Of a stretch of 64,000 nt of DNA, positions 6,751 through 15,462 are shown one piece after another (position 1 is the first letter of the stretch; each line of letters opens with the position of its first letter). The notes beneath the pieces are model-generated. The model searched no databases. It was not told where the DNA came from and saw nothing but the letters and a program-made list of their open reading frames with translations. Source of the DNA: an uncultured Eubacteriales bacterium. Lineage in GTDB: Bacteria > Bacillota > Clostridia > Oscillospirales > Oscillospiraceae. The stretch spans positions 1 through 64,000 of the forward strand of contig CAKTSK010000001.1 of NCBI GenBank assembly GCA_934597725.1, in the 5' to 3' direction. The translations under genes were made by a program, and so were the position numbers.

Positions 6751-9700
6751 TCAGGGTTTCTCGTCAGCGTCCTCCTCCGGGGACGGTGGCTCTTCTTCCG
6801 AAGGGGCCTCGTCGGGGGGCGGGTCAGCCGGTTCCTCGGGGGCCGGCGATTCCCCGGCAGGTTCCGTCGGGTCCTCCGGCGGGTCAGTCGGTGGGACGGT
6901 CGTCTGGGGCGGCTCCTGGGAATCGTTCTGCTTCCGCTCTATCTTTTGGCGCAGCCGGGCGATGACCCCTTCCTGCACGGGATCTTCCCGCTTCCGGTGC
7001 TTGCGCCGCCACAGCAGCAGCACCAGCCCGGCCCCCAGGACCACTGCGGCCAGCAGATACTTGACGATCTGGCTGTAATCCTTGGCCAGGGCAAAGGTCA
7101 CGGCGTCCTGATCGCTGGTGAACAGGAGATAGCTGCCGTCCCGCCAGCTGTCCTGTCTGGTCCACCCCTGGTCGGTCTGGACCCAGACGGCATAGCTGCC
7201 CTTTTCCTCGGGCAGGCGGCAGTGGACAGTATAGGTCACCGCATCCAGCAGCGGGTCCTCCACCGTGACGGTGTAGCGCGTGCCCTGCTGGGCATGGCCG
7301 TTTTCGTCGGTCCAGGTCCCCTCCTGGCTGGTGTGGGAGACCATGGCCTGGGTGCTGAAGCTGCCGTCCACCAGGATCTCCGGCAGCTCGCCGCCGTCGG
7401 TCAGGGAGGAGGTGTAAGGGGTGTACACCGCCTCCAGGGTCTGGCTGGCCGTCAGGCAGGAATAGTCGATGTCCGGCCAGCTGGCGGAGTAGCCCTCCTT
7501 GGGCGGGATCTCCGGCAGGCTGTCGATGCCCTGCCCGTATTGGAAGGGCACCACCGCCACCTCCTTCCCGTCGGCCTGGAAGCGCAGCTCCATCTGGGCA
7601 AAGGTCCCCGGGGCCCCGGCGGCACAAAGGGCCTCAAAGGATACCGGGTGGGCTTTGCCGGTGTAGCTGATGCCGTCGATGCCGCCCAGGGCCGTCTGGG
7701 TAAAGGTATTGCCGCTGACCTTCCCCTCCTGGTCCAGGTCGCCGGCCACGGCGCCCACATAGGCGCTGCCCTGGTCCACGGTGATGAGGGTGTGGCAGTC
7801 CAGCAGGGTGGTGGCGTAGCCGGCCACCCCGCCCACATAGTTTTCGCCGGACAGGGTGCAGCGGGCCCAGCTGCTGCGGATGGTCCCCCAGGAGGCCCCG
7901 GCGATGCCGCCCACATAGCTGCCGTCGCTGCTGGTGACGGGGCCATAGCTCTCGCAGCCAGTGACCTGGCCCAGGTCCATCCGGCCCACGATGCCGCCCA
8001 CGTCGTCCTTTTTGCCCAGCACCTCCCCCTGGTTGACGCAGGCGCGGGTGATGGCCTTGGTCTGGAAGCGCACGTCCATGGAGCGGTCGCCCACCTGGGT
8101 CAGGTCGTCCTCCGGGTCAAAGTCATATTCCAGGGCCATGGAGCCCACCACACCGGCCACGTTCACGTCGCCGGAGACCTTGCCCAGGTTTTTCGACCCG
8201 GACAGGCACCCGGTCCGCTGCTGCTGGCTGTCGATCTGGTCGGAGATGTCCTCCACAGGGTCCTCGTCGTCCTTCTCCTCCTGGCGCAGCAGGTCGGTGA
8301 TGACCCGCATCTGCTGGTTGATGCCCTTCAGATCCTGGATCACGGTGTCGGAGGACTGGCTGAGCAGGTCGTTCAGGTCGTTGGTCCCGTCGATGAGGTG
8401 GGAGACCGCATCGTCCAGCGCATCCCCCCGCTGGGTGATGGTGCTGCCGATGGGGTCAAAGGAAATGGTCGGTTCTTCGGCCAGGGTCTTGACCATTTCA
8501 TACAGGGCGTCGCCGCTCTCCTGCAAGATCGTAAAGGCCTCCCGCAGCTCATCCCCGGCCCGCTGCAAGGCATCCACCGCATTGTCCACAAAGACCCCGG
8601 CGTCTTCCAGGTCATCCATGGCATCCAGGAAGTGTTCTCCGGCGTTCTGGAGCAGATCGGTACTCTCCTGCAAATCCTCTGCCGCTGCCTTGAGTTCATC
8701 CAGCGCCTTTTGCAGCGCTTCGCCGCTGCCGTCCAGGGCGTCGATGAGCTGATCCAGGCCCCGGCGGAGATTGGACAGGCCGGAGGACACCTGGCTCCCG
8801 GCGTCTCCGATGGCACCCACCGCCTGATGGAAGGACTCCAATGCTTCCCCCAGGTTGGGCAGATAGGCGATGCCGTCCCGCAGATGGGACATGGCACTGG
8901 AAAAGTCCTGCACGCCGCCTTCCAGTTGGCTCAGGCCCTTGGAGAACCGGCGCAGAGCCGCCTCTACCTCGTCCGGGTCGCCCAGGGCATCCTTGAGGGC
9001 GGCCTGGCTCTCGGCCAGGTGGCCCATGGCGTCGCCCATCTTATCCGCAGCGTCCAGCGCGTCATCCAGGCAGGCCCGCAGATCGTCTGCCGCATCGCTG
9101 GCCAGGTCCCCGGCCTTCTCGGCCTCGTCGATGGCTTCCTGGAGGGAAGCCACCGCTTTGTCCAGCTGGCCGGGCAGCTGGTTCATGGTCTCCAGAATGG
9201 GGGTCATCTGCTCCAGCGCCCAGGAAATGCGGGCGGTCAGGTCGTTGACGTGGTCCAGGTTCCCGTTGGCCCACTCCTTCATGGCGTCCATCAGGTCTCC
9301 CGCCGCCGTCTGGGCGGCGCTGGCGTGAGAGGTCATGGTGTGGATCTGGTCGCTGGTGTCCCGCTGGATGCCGCTCAGGTGGGACAGCAGCCCATCCATC
9401 TGGTCGCTGAGGGTCCCCAGCTCCGTGCGCAGGCGACCCAGGGTGTCCTCCTCATAGCGCAGAAAGACCTCCGGCTCCAGCTGGCCCAGCACCCCGCCCA
9501 CGTCCTTGCGGCCCAGGATGGTCCCCTGGTTTTCACAGTTGCTGAGGTATCCCGCCTGCCGGCCGGCGATGCCGCCCACGTTGTAGCCCACATGCTCATA
9601 GCCCACGGCCCCGGTGTTGCGGCAGCTTTGCAGGATGCCGGTGGAAAAGCCGGCGATGCCGCCGATGTCCGTGCAGGCCGGCACGTTCTCGGTGGAGTTC

Positions 9701-10368
9701 CACCGGCGCTGATCCAGTTCGTCCAGGTCGGCCTCGCTCTCCACCGCTTCGGTGTTGACGCTGCCCTGGTTGACGCACTGGAGGATGCTGCCGTAGTTCT
9801 GTCCGGCGGCGCCCCCCACATAGTGCTCGCCGGTGACGTGGCCGGAAAAGGTGGTGTTGATGAGCTGGCCGCCGGCCTCGTTGAGGCCCACCACACCGCC
9901 GACGGTGCTTTTCCCCCGGACGGTGCCGGTCACCACACAGCTGCGGATCTTGCCCCGGTTGTTGCCGGCCAGCAGACCCAGGGTGTCCTGCAGGTCGCTG
10001 GGGGTGACGCTGCCCTCCAGATTGAGGTTTTCCACCACGCCCCCGGCCTGGATGTAGCGAAACAGGCCCTGCACATTGCCGCTGGCGGTCAGCGACAGGC
10101 CGGAAATGGTATGGCCCTGGCCGTCGAAGGTCCCGCCGAAGGTGGGGATGGACAGGTCCTCATGGCCGCTCAGGTCGATGTCGTTGGCCAGCACCACCCG
10201 CCGCCCCTGGGACCAGGTGTCCAGGGTGCAGTCCTGGGCCAGTTTGACAAAATCCTCTGCCGTGGACAGGGTGACGGTGCTGCCGGCGGCCGAGGCCGCC
10301 GGGGTCAGCAGAGAAAGGAGCACGGCCAGGGCCATCAGGCCGGCCAGCCAGTTACTGCGTCGTGTCAT
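6751..10368 (-). CDS. GLUG-repeat / coiled-coil surface protein anchored by a C-terminal membrane helix
   Basis: 1205 residues. A signal peptide (NWLAGLMALAVLLSLLTPAASA) is followed by GLUG-type beta-solenoid repeats (about 30-305; recurring VGGVVGLN, VGGIAG, VGGAAGQN). A coiled coil of nearly 390 residues (about 306-693) rich in Leu, Ala, Asp and Glu comes next. A second GLUG block (about 705-890; VGGIVGRMD, VGGIAGASWG) is followed by small beta domains, a membrane helix near 1101-1122 (LLAAVVLGAGLVLLLW, then RRKHRKR) and a Pro/Glu-rich cytoplasmic tail. The start at 10366-10368 has AGGAGG 9 nt upstream and overlaps the MMPL stop by 17 bp. I infer an extracytoplasmic partner of the MMPL pump. 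No sortase motif was seen. Confidence 0.8.
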   Translation of the reverse strand: MTRRSNWLAGLMALAVLLSLLTPAASAAGSTVTLSTAEDFVKLAQDCTLDTWSQGRRVVLANDIDLSGHEDLSIPTFGGTFDGQGHTISGLSLTASGNVQGLFRYIQAGGVVENLNLEGSVTPSDLQDTLGLLAGNNRGKIRSCVVTGTVRGKSTVGGVVGLNEAGGQLINTTFSGHVTGEHYVGGAAGQNYGSILQCVNQGSVNTEAVESEADLDELDQRRWNSTENVPACTDIGGIAGFSTGILQSCRNTGAVGYEHVGYNVGGIAGRQAGYLSNCENQGTILGRKDVGGVLGQLEPEVFLRYEEDTLGRLRTELGTLSDQMDGLLSHLSGIQRDTSDQIHTMTSHASAAQTAAGDLMDAMKEWANGNLDHVNDLTARISWALEQMTPILETMNQLPGQLDKAVASLQEAIDEAEKAGDLASDAADDLRACLDDALDAADKMGDAMGHLAESQAALKDALGDPDEVEAALRRFSKGLSQLEGGVQDFSSAMSHLRDGIAYLPNLGEALESFHQAVGAIGDAGSQVSSGLSNLRRGLDQLIDALDGSGEALQKALDELKAAAEDLQESTDLLQNAGEHFLDAMDDLEDAGVFVDNAVDALQRAGDELREAFTILQESGDALYEMVKTLAEEPTISFDPIGSTITQRGDALDDAVSHLIDGTNDLNDLLSQSSDTVIQDLKGINQQMRVITDLLRQEEKDDEDPVEDISDQIDSQQQRTGCLSGSKNLGKVSGDVNVAGVVGSMALEYDFDPEDDLTQVGDRSMDVRFQTKAITRACVNQGEVLGKKDDVGGIVGRMDLGQVTGCESYGPVTSSDGSYVGGIAGASWGTIRSSWARCTLSGENYVGGVAGYATTLLDCHTLITVDQGSAYVGAVAGDLDQEGKVSGNTFTQTALGGIDGISYTGKAHPVSFEALCAAGAPGTFAQMELRFQADGKEVAVVPFQYGQGIDSLPEIPPKEGYSASWPDIDYSCLTASQTLEAVYTPYTSSLTDGGELPEILVDGSFSTQAMVSHTSQEGTWTDENGHAQQGTRYTVTVEDPLLDAVTYTVHCRLPEEKGSYAVWVQTDQGWTRQDSWRDGSYLLFTSDQDAVTFALAKDYSQIVKYLLAAVVLGAGLVLLLWRRKHRKREDPVQEGVIARLRQKIERKQNDSQEPPQTTVPPTDPPEDPTEPAGESPAPEEPADPPPDEAPSEEEPPSPEEDADEKP

Positions 10369-12922
10369 GGTCTGTCCCCTCCTGTCGTTCCGTGTCATCT
10401 CCCCCGTCTTTCTGCGGCGGAGGATCGCCCTCCGGCAGCGCAGGTCTGGCGGGGTCGTCGGGGGCCGCCGCGCCCTGATAGGCCCCGGCGCCGATGAGGG
10501 CCGAGACATCGCCGCGGATCACGCCCTGGATGTTGGCGTCCACCACGCCGGAGATCCGGCCCCGGACCCGGCCATTGACGTAGATCGTGCCGGTGGTCCG
10601 GCGCATGGACTCGGGGACGCTGACCTGGAAGCTGGTCTTTTCCACGATGATGTCGCCCAGCAGCAGGATCTGGGGCAGCACGAACATGACCAAGAACATG
10701 GAGATCAGGGTGCCCCGGCTGAGGCACTCGCCGATGCCCACGATGGTCCCGTTGGTGGAGATCTTGCCGATGAGGAAGCCCGCCGAGGCCAGGATGGAGC
10801 CGGAGGTCAGCACCGTGGGGAAGGCCAGCTCCAGCGCCTTGACGATGGCCTTCTTGGGGGGCATCTCCTCTTTCAGCTCCCGGTACCAGGTGGAGATGAC
10901 GATGGCATAATCGATGTTGGCGCCCATCTGGATGGAGGTCACGATGAGGTAGCTGAGGAAGAAGATGGGCGTCTTGCTCAGCCCCGGGAAGGTGAAGTTG
11001 AGGAAGATACTGCCCTGGATGACCAGGATCAGCAGCACCGGCAGCCCCACCGACTGGAAGGTGAACAGCAGCACCAGGATGACAAAGACCACCGACAGCA
11101 CCGAGATCATCACGTTGTCCCGGGCGAAGGAGGTGGACAGGTCATAGTCGCTGGTGGAGTTGCCCACCAGATAGATCTGGTCGGCATCGTAAAACTTCTC
11201 CGCCTCCTGGTGGATGGTCTGCAGGAACTGGAAGGTCTCCTCCCCTTCCTCCGGCAGGTCCAGCAGGAGGACCATGCGGGTGTAGTGCTCGCCCAGCATC
11301 TGGGCCCGGCCGTCCATGAGCTGCTCATGCAGGTCGTCCATGTCCTCCTTGGCGTCCCCTTCCAGGGTAAAGTAGCCCTCCTGTTCCTTGTCATAGGCGA
11401 ACAGGAACAGGTCCATGAGGGGGACGGCATAGCTGTCGATGCCCCCTGCGATGCGCCCATAGTTGTCGTTCTGAGCGGCGTAGGCCGTGAAGAGCAGGCA
11501 GGCCACTTCATAGTCCAGGTCCGCCATTTCGGCAAACTGCCGGGGGGTGATGGCGTCGGTGAGGGTATAGCCGTCCATGGCCTCGGTGTTGGCCAGGCCC
11601 AGGGCGGTGTCGATCTGGTCATATCCCTCCAGCTCCTGCAGCAGGGCCTTTTCCTTGTCATAGTCCCCTTTGGGCACCAGCAGCGCCGCCACGTTCTGGG
11701 CGCCGAAGCGGTCGTTGATGGTCTCCTTGGCGATCTGGCTCTCGCTCTGGCGGCTGGTCCGCAGCTCGGTCTCGCCGTAGACATAGGGGCACTGGTTGGA
11801 CATCCAGAACCCCAGCACCAGCAGCACGGCAAAGATCGGCACGCTCACATACCGGGCCTTCACCACCAGCCGGCCCCAGGCCTGGATGGAGGGGATGAAG
11901 CTCCGGTGCTGGGTCTTCTGCATGGCCCTGGAAAACAGGATCAGCAGCCCCGGCATGAGGGTAAAGACCGACAGCAGGCTGAAGCAGATGGCCTTGATGA
12001 GCACCAGGCCCATGTCGAAGCCGATCTCAAACTGCATGAACATCATGGCCGCCAGGCCCGAGATGGTGGTCAGGCTGCTGGCGGAAATGGCGGGGATGGC
12101 CGCCGCCAGGGCGGTGATGCAGGCGCTGCGGTCGTTGTCGGTGTGCTCCCGGGCCTCCAGGAAGCGGTGCAGCAGGATGATGGCATAGTCGATGGCCAGG
12201 GCCAGCTGGAGGACCACCGTCACCGAGTTGGAGACAAAGGAGATCTCCCCCAGCAGGAAGTTGGTCCCCATGTTCAGCAGGGCCGCCGCGCCGAAGGTGA
12301 GCATCAGCACCGGGATCTCGGCGTAGGAATGGGACGTAAAGCCCAGCACCAGGACGATGATCACCACGGCCACCGCCAGGATGACCCCCATCTCCTTTTC
12401 CAGGTCCGCCGCCTGGGACGCCCCCACGGTGGTGTCCACATAGGCGTCGTAGGGCTCCAGCAGGGTTCGGATCTCCTCCATGGCCTGCTGGCTCACCGGG
12501 TCGTCCTCTTTCCCGTCAAAGGTCACGGTGATGAGGGCGTCGGACCCCTTGAAATATTCCTGGATGTCCTCCGGGGTCTCTTCCTCCCCGTCCTCCTCGC
12601 TGCCAAAGGCGGCGCTGGTCACGCCCGCGATCCGTTCAAATTGTTTGGCCAGATCTCTGGCCGTGTCATAGGTCGTGTTGGCCACCATCACCCGGGCTGA
12701 GCCATAGGTCACCACTTCCTCCTCCATCAGGGTCAGGCCCTGGCGGGTCTCTGTGCTGTCGGGCAGATAGGCGGTCAGGTCGTCGCAGACCTCCACCCAG
12801 CTGCGGGAAAACAGGCAGAAGATCAGCGCACAGGCATACAGGAAAAAGATCAGGTTCCGACGGTCCACGATGACCGTGGCTAATTTCTCAAAAAACGACG
12901 GTTCGTCCGGTTTTTTACTCAT
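10352..12922 (-). CDS. MMPL/RND-superfamily exporter
   Basis: 856 residues in the two-fold RND plan: membrane helix near 25, a soluble loop, a 5-helix block (EMGVILAVAVVIIVLVLGF to VFTLMPGLLILFS), a second soluble loop, then a second helix block (FARDNVMISVLSVVFVILVLLF to FLVMFVLPQILLLGDI). Intramembrane acidic residues are in LALAIDYAIILLHRF and GANIDYAIVISTWY, as expected of proton-driven pumps. A hydrophilic C-terminal tail of about 90 residues carries a repeat-like NGRVRGRISGVVDANIQGVI. Such pumps export lipids, peptides or amphiphiles. Start ATG 12920-12922 follows AGGAGG; a further in-frame ATG upstream overlaps that site. It is coupled by overlap to the GLUG protein and divergent from a TetR gene. 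Confidence 0.88.
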   Translation of the reverse strand: MSKKPDEPSFFEKLATVIVDRRNLIFFLYACALIFCLFSRSWVEVCDDLTAYLPDSTETRQGLTLMEEEVVTYGSARVMVANTTYDTARDLAKQFERIAGVTSAAFGSEEDGEEETPEDIQEYFKGSDALITVTFDGKEDDPVSQQAMEEIRTLLEPYDAYVDTTVGASQAADLEKEMGVILAVAVVIIVLVLGFTSHSYAEIPVLMLTFGAAALLNMGTNFLLGEISFVSNSVTVVLQLALAIDYAIILLHRFLEAREHTDNDRSACITALAAAIPAISASSLTTISGLAAMMFMQFEIGFDMGLVLIKAICFSLLSVFTLMPGLLILFSRAMQKTQHRSFIPSIQAWGRLVVKARYVSVPIFAVLLVLGFWMSNQCPYVYGETELRTSRQSESQIAKETINDRFGAQNVAALLVPKGDYDKEKALLQELEGYDQIDTALGLANTEAMDGYTLTDAITPRQFAEMADLDYEVACLLFTAYAAQNDNYGRIAGGIDSYAVPLMDLFLFAYDKEQEGYFTLEGDAKEDMDDLHEQLMDGRAQMLGEHYTRMVLLLDLPEEGEETFQFLQTIHQEAEKFYDADQIYLVGNSTSDYDLSTSFARDNVMISVLSVVFVILVLLFTFQSVGLPVLLILVIQGSIFLNFTFPGLSKTPIFFLSYLIVTSIQMGANIDYAIVISTWYRELKEEMPPKKAIVKALELAFPTVLTSGSILASAGFLIGKISTNGTIVGIGECLSRGTLISMFLVMFVLPQILLLGDIIVEKTSFQVSVPESMRRTTGTIYVNGRVRGRISGVVDANIQGVIRGDVSALIGAGAYQGAAAPDDPARPALPEGDPPPQKDGGDDTERQEGTDHDTTQ

Positions 12923-13069
12923 GGGTTCGCCTCCTGACAAACCAGGATATTGCCCCGCCTGCGCGGCTGGGGCAGGCCCCCGCCGCGGCGGGAGCGCTCA
13001 GGTCTATCTCTCAGCATACGTCCGGCGGCAGGGAGAAGGCAAGACACAATGTTGACAGGTTGTGCAATT

Positions 13070-13096
13070 TTTCACAAATCCCCTGCCGTTGTGAAA
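13070..13096. promoter_or_regulatory. candidate TetR operator
   Basis: Perfect 8-bp inverted repeat TTTCACAA - 11 bp - TTGTGAAA. A third half-site-like TTGTG lies at 13060-13064. The size and divergent position suit a TetR dimer site, but binding is inferred. Confidence 0.5.
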
Positions 13097-13138
13097 GGCA
13101 GTTCGGGCAGTTGGTCTGCTGAATTGCCCGGCAGAATT

Positions 13139-13147
13139 TGGTATAAT
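13139..13147 (+). promoter_or_regulatory. extended -10 promoter of the TetR gene
   Basis: TGGTATAAT, an extended -10 element; the -35 region (CTGAAT at 17 bp) is weak. It lies about 90 nt upstream of the TetR start. Confidence 0.6.
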
Positions 13148-13235
13148 GAGGTATTCACTTCCGCCGGCGCCTTCTCGCGCGCTGCGGTATCTCAGCGCCT
13201 CCCCTCTCGGCCGGGGCGCCCAGGGGAGAAACGCC

Positions 13236-13820
13236 ATGAAATACGCCACATCTGAACACACCAAGCGCCAGCTGGCCGACGCCCTGAAGCAATGCATGGC
13301 GCAGAAGCCCTTGGAAAAGATCTCCATCCGGGAGATCACCGACCGCTGCGGCCTGCGCCGGGAGACCTTTTACTACCATTTCTCGGACATATACGATCTG
13401 CTCAAGTGGATGTTTGAGGAGGAGGCCCTGGTCCTGCTGCGCCAGCACGAAGGGGTCCACCTCTGGCAGGAAGGGCTTTTGCAGCTGTTCCACTATATTC
13501 AGGACAACCGCGCCTTTTGCCTGTGCGCCCTGCGCTCCATGGGGCGCAGCCACCTCAAGCGTCTGTTCCAGAAAGATATCCAAAGCATCATCCAGCGCAC
13601 CGTGGACCGGCTGGCCCGGGAGACCGGCTTCCCCATCGAGGATCTGGTCACCCGCTTCTACACCATCGCCCTGGCCGGGACGGTGGAAAGCTGGCTGCTG
13701 GGAGAACTGCCCTACACCCCCGAGGAGCTCATCCAGTTTGCAGACACCATGCTCCAGGATCATCTGCGGGGCGCCGCTCTGCGGCTGGGCAAGCTGACGC
13801 CCCCCACACCACAGCCGTGA
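13236..13820 (+). CDS. TetR-family transcriptional regulator
   Basis: 194 residues. An N-terminal TetR helix-turn-helix is visible (TKRQLADALKQCM, ISIREITDRCGLRRETFYYHF, residues 8-55), followed by an all-helical ligand domain of the TetR_C/DhaS-like type. Start ATG 13236 is preceded by GGGGAGAA; an in-frame extension upstream covers the promoter and is rejected. Divergent from the MMPL/GLUG operon, so it probably controls that operon and itself through the inverted repeat at 13070-13096. The ligand is unknown. Confidence 0.88.
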   Translation: MKYATSEHTKRQLADALKQCMAQKPLEKISIREITDRCGLRRETFYYHFSDIYDLLKWMFEEEALVLLRQHEGVHLWQEGLLQLFHYIQDNRAFCLCALRSMGRSHLKRLFQKDIQSIIQRTVDRLARETGFPIEDLVTRFYTIALAGTVESWLLGELPYTPEELIQFADTMLQDHLRGAALRLGKLTPPTPQP

Positions 13821-13839
13821 CCGCCCCCCCTCTGACAGC

Positions 13840-13886
13840 AAAACGTGCCTTGGCCCAGGGATTTTCCCTGTACCAAGGCACGTTTT
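13840..13886. terminator. bidirectional terminator between tetR and thiM
   Basis: AAAACGTGCCTTGG / CCAAGGCACGTTTT, a 14-bp perfect stem with T-runs at both ends. Confidence 0.9.
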
Positions 13887-13890
13887 TTGC

Positions 13891-14712
13891 TCAAAATGGC
13901 CCCGTCCGCAGACGCTGGCTCTTGCTCAGGACCTCGTCGGGCAGGCTGAACAGGCCGTCCACCAGCTCCCCCGCAAAGCGGCTGAGGCTGTTGTGGGCGG
14001 GAAAGGAGGCCGCCGCCCGCTCTCCGGCCAGGGCCAGCATCGCCGCGCCGGACACCGCCGCCGAGAAGGGATCGGTCACCGACAGGAACGCCCCGACCAC
14101 AGCCCCCTGCAAACAGCCGGTGCCGGTGACCCGGGCCATGAGGGGGTCGCCGTTGTCCACGATGGTGGTATAGAGGCCGTCGGAGATCACATCGCTCTTG
14201 CCCGACAGCAGCACCACTGCGGAAAACCGCTGGGCCGCCTGCTGGGCCACGGCCACGGCCTGGGCCAGGTCGTCCCCCTCCCCGTTGTCGATGCCCTTGG
14301 CGTGGTGGGCCAGGCCGCACAGCGCCTGCAATTCCGACTGGTTGCCCTTGAGGACCGCCGGACGGGCGGCAGCGAGAAACTGCCGGGCAAAGCTCAGCCG
14401 CAGGCGGCTGCATCCCACGCCCACCACGTCGATCAGGCAGGGCACGCTCTCCTGCCGGGCGGTCTGGCCGGCCAGGGTCATGGCCGTCAGGCGGCTGTCG
14501 GTGATGTTGCCCAGGTTCACCACCAGCGCCCGGGAGACGGCGGTGACCTCGGCCACCTCGCCCGGGTGCTCGGCCATGATGGGACGCGCCCCCAGGGCCA
14601 GCAGCCCGTTGGCACAGTCTCGGATGGCGATATGGTTGGTGATGCAGTGGATCAGAGGGGACTCACTGCGGATCTGCCGGCGCAGGCCGGCCAGCGGGGC
14701 TGAGCAGCTCAT
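13891..14712 (-). CDS. thiM: hydroxyethylthiazole kinase
   Basis: 273 residues, the usual family length. ThiM phosphorylates 4-methyl-5-(2-hydroxyethyl)thiazole for thiamine salvage. Family motifs visible are SPLIHCITNHIAIRDCANGLLALGA (shown here as the span at residues 18-42), VLKGNQSE and the ATP/catalytic loop ARVTGTGCLQGA with its Cys. Start ATG 14710-14712 follows AGGAGG by 8 nt. It overlaps the 3' end of thiW by 50 bp and is the last gene of the thiC-thiW-thiM unit. Confidence 0.94.
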   Translation of the reverse strand: MSCSAPLAGLRRQIRSESPLIHCITNHIAIRDCANGLLALGARPIMAEHPGEVAEVTAVSRALVVNLGNITDSRLTAMTLAGQTARQESVPCLIDVVGVGCSRLRLSFARQFLAAARPAVLKGNQSELQALCGLAHHAKGIDNGEGDDLAQAVAVAQQAAQRFSAVVLLSGKSDVISDGLYTTIVDNGDPLMARVTGTGCLQGAVVGAFLSVTDPFSAAVSGAAMLALAGERAAASFPAHNSLSRFAGELVDGLFSLPDEVLSKSQRLRTGPF

Positions 14713-15226
14713 AGGTTTTTCCTCCTAAGGCGGATTGGATCTTGGTCAGCATTCCCGTGCGCCGCAGGGCCACCAGGAACACCAGCGCAATGGCCCCTCC
14801 GATGAGGGTGCCGGTGATGAAGAGGGGGGTATAAAAGAACCAGGTCAGCCCCGACTTGTGGACCAGGAAGGTCATGATCGGATAGCTGATGACCGAGCCG
14901 ATGAGGCCCGTGCCGATCACCTCGCCCAGCACCGCGCACCAGATGCGTCCCTTGGACGCCCGGTACAGCACCCCGGACAGGAAGGCGCCGAACACCGCCC
15001 CGGTGAGGGCCAGGGGCGGGATGCCCATAAACGCCATCCGCAGCACGCCGATGATCGTGGCGCACAGCAGGGAGTACCAGGGTCCCATAAAGACGGAACA
15101 GGTGATGTTGATCAGGTGCGCCATGGGGCACATGCCCTCAATGCGCAGGATGGGGGAGATGACCACGCCCAGGGCCACCATCATGGCCAGCATGGTCATG
15201 CGAAGGATATCTGTCTTGCTTTTCAT
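14663..15226 (-). CDS. thiW: ThiW, S component of a thiazole-type ECF transporter
   Basis: 187 residues, five to six membrane segments, with the ThiW signature ISPILRIEGMCPMAHLINI and a GPWYSLLCATIIGVLRM segment. ThiW is the substrate-binding membrane subunit of an energy-coupling-factor transporter thought to import hydroxyethylthiazole. Context agrees, since it precedes and overlaps thiM. Start ATG 15224-15226 follows GAGAGGAAC. Shared ECF ATPases and EcfT are not in the window. The 236-bp spacer to thiC is structured. Confidence 0.92.
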   Translation of the reverse strand: MKSKTDILRMTMLAMMVALGVVISPILRIEGMCPMAHLINITCSVFMGPWYSLLCATIIGVLRMAFMGIPPLALTGAVFGAFLSGVLYRASKGRIWCAVLGEVIGTGLIGSVISYPIMTFLVHKSGLTWFFYTPLFITGTLIGGAIALVFLVALRRTGMLTKIQSALGGKTYELLSPAGRPAPADPQ

Positions 15227-15462
15227 GGGGATCGTTCCTCTCTTTCCGCCCGTGCCGGGCTTTGGCATCGGACGGAAGGCAGACTCCGCCCGACGATGGT
15301 TGTCGGACGGTCGAGGCTCAAAAGCCTCCTCTCACCTTGAAACACAAGTTCCCTCGCAGTGTGGCGGGAGGGACAAGACCCCGGGCGCTCCCCCGCGGTC
15401 TCCCTTCCGGCGGCAGCGCGCCGGAAACCTCCCTGTTTTGTTGTTGTCTCTGCGGCCTGCCC
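15227..15462 (-). other. structured spacer between thiC and thiW
   Basis: Several strong hairpins on the minus strand: an 8-bp stem at 15405-15412 / 15419-15426, a GAGGCT stem at 15313-15328, and three mutually complementary segments (15302-15310, 15285-15297, 15268-15276), where the middle one can pair with either neighbour. That arrangement allows two exclusive folds. A partial likeness to a TPP aptamer (TGAGAGG ... CGACC) is present, but the ACCTGAT half is missing. No gene is seen. Confidence 0.5.

Larger units (their letters stand above)
12923..13235. promoter_or_regulatory. divergent control region between MMPL operon and TetR gene
   Basis: 313 bp without genes. It contains a TTGTG block at 13060-13064, a perfect inverted repeat at 13070-13096, a second inverted repeat CGGGCA / TGCCCG flanking 13111-13124, and the TetR promoter at 13142-13147. 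A plausible but weak leftward promoter for the pump is TTGCCT - 18 - TATGCT, ending near 13015. Confidence 0.55.

Noticed and set aside
6736..10497. A continuous plus-strand reading frame of over 1250 codons opposite the GLUG/coiled-coil gene
   Set aside because: His-, Gly- and Gln-rich composition with no domain; it mirrors the codon bias of the GC-rich gene on the other strand, which has a signal peptide, RBS and recognisable repeats.
15227..15462. A second TPP riboswitch before thiW
   Set aside because: Only the TGAGAGG..CGACC side resembles the aptamer; the ACCTGAT and AATGCCG side is missing. Kept as an unexplained structured spacer.
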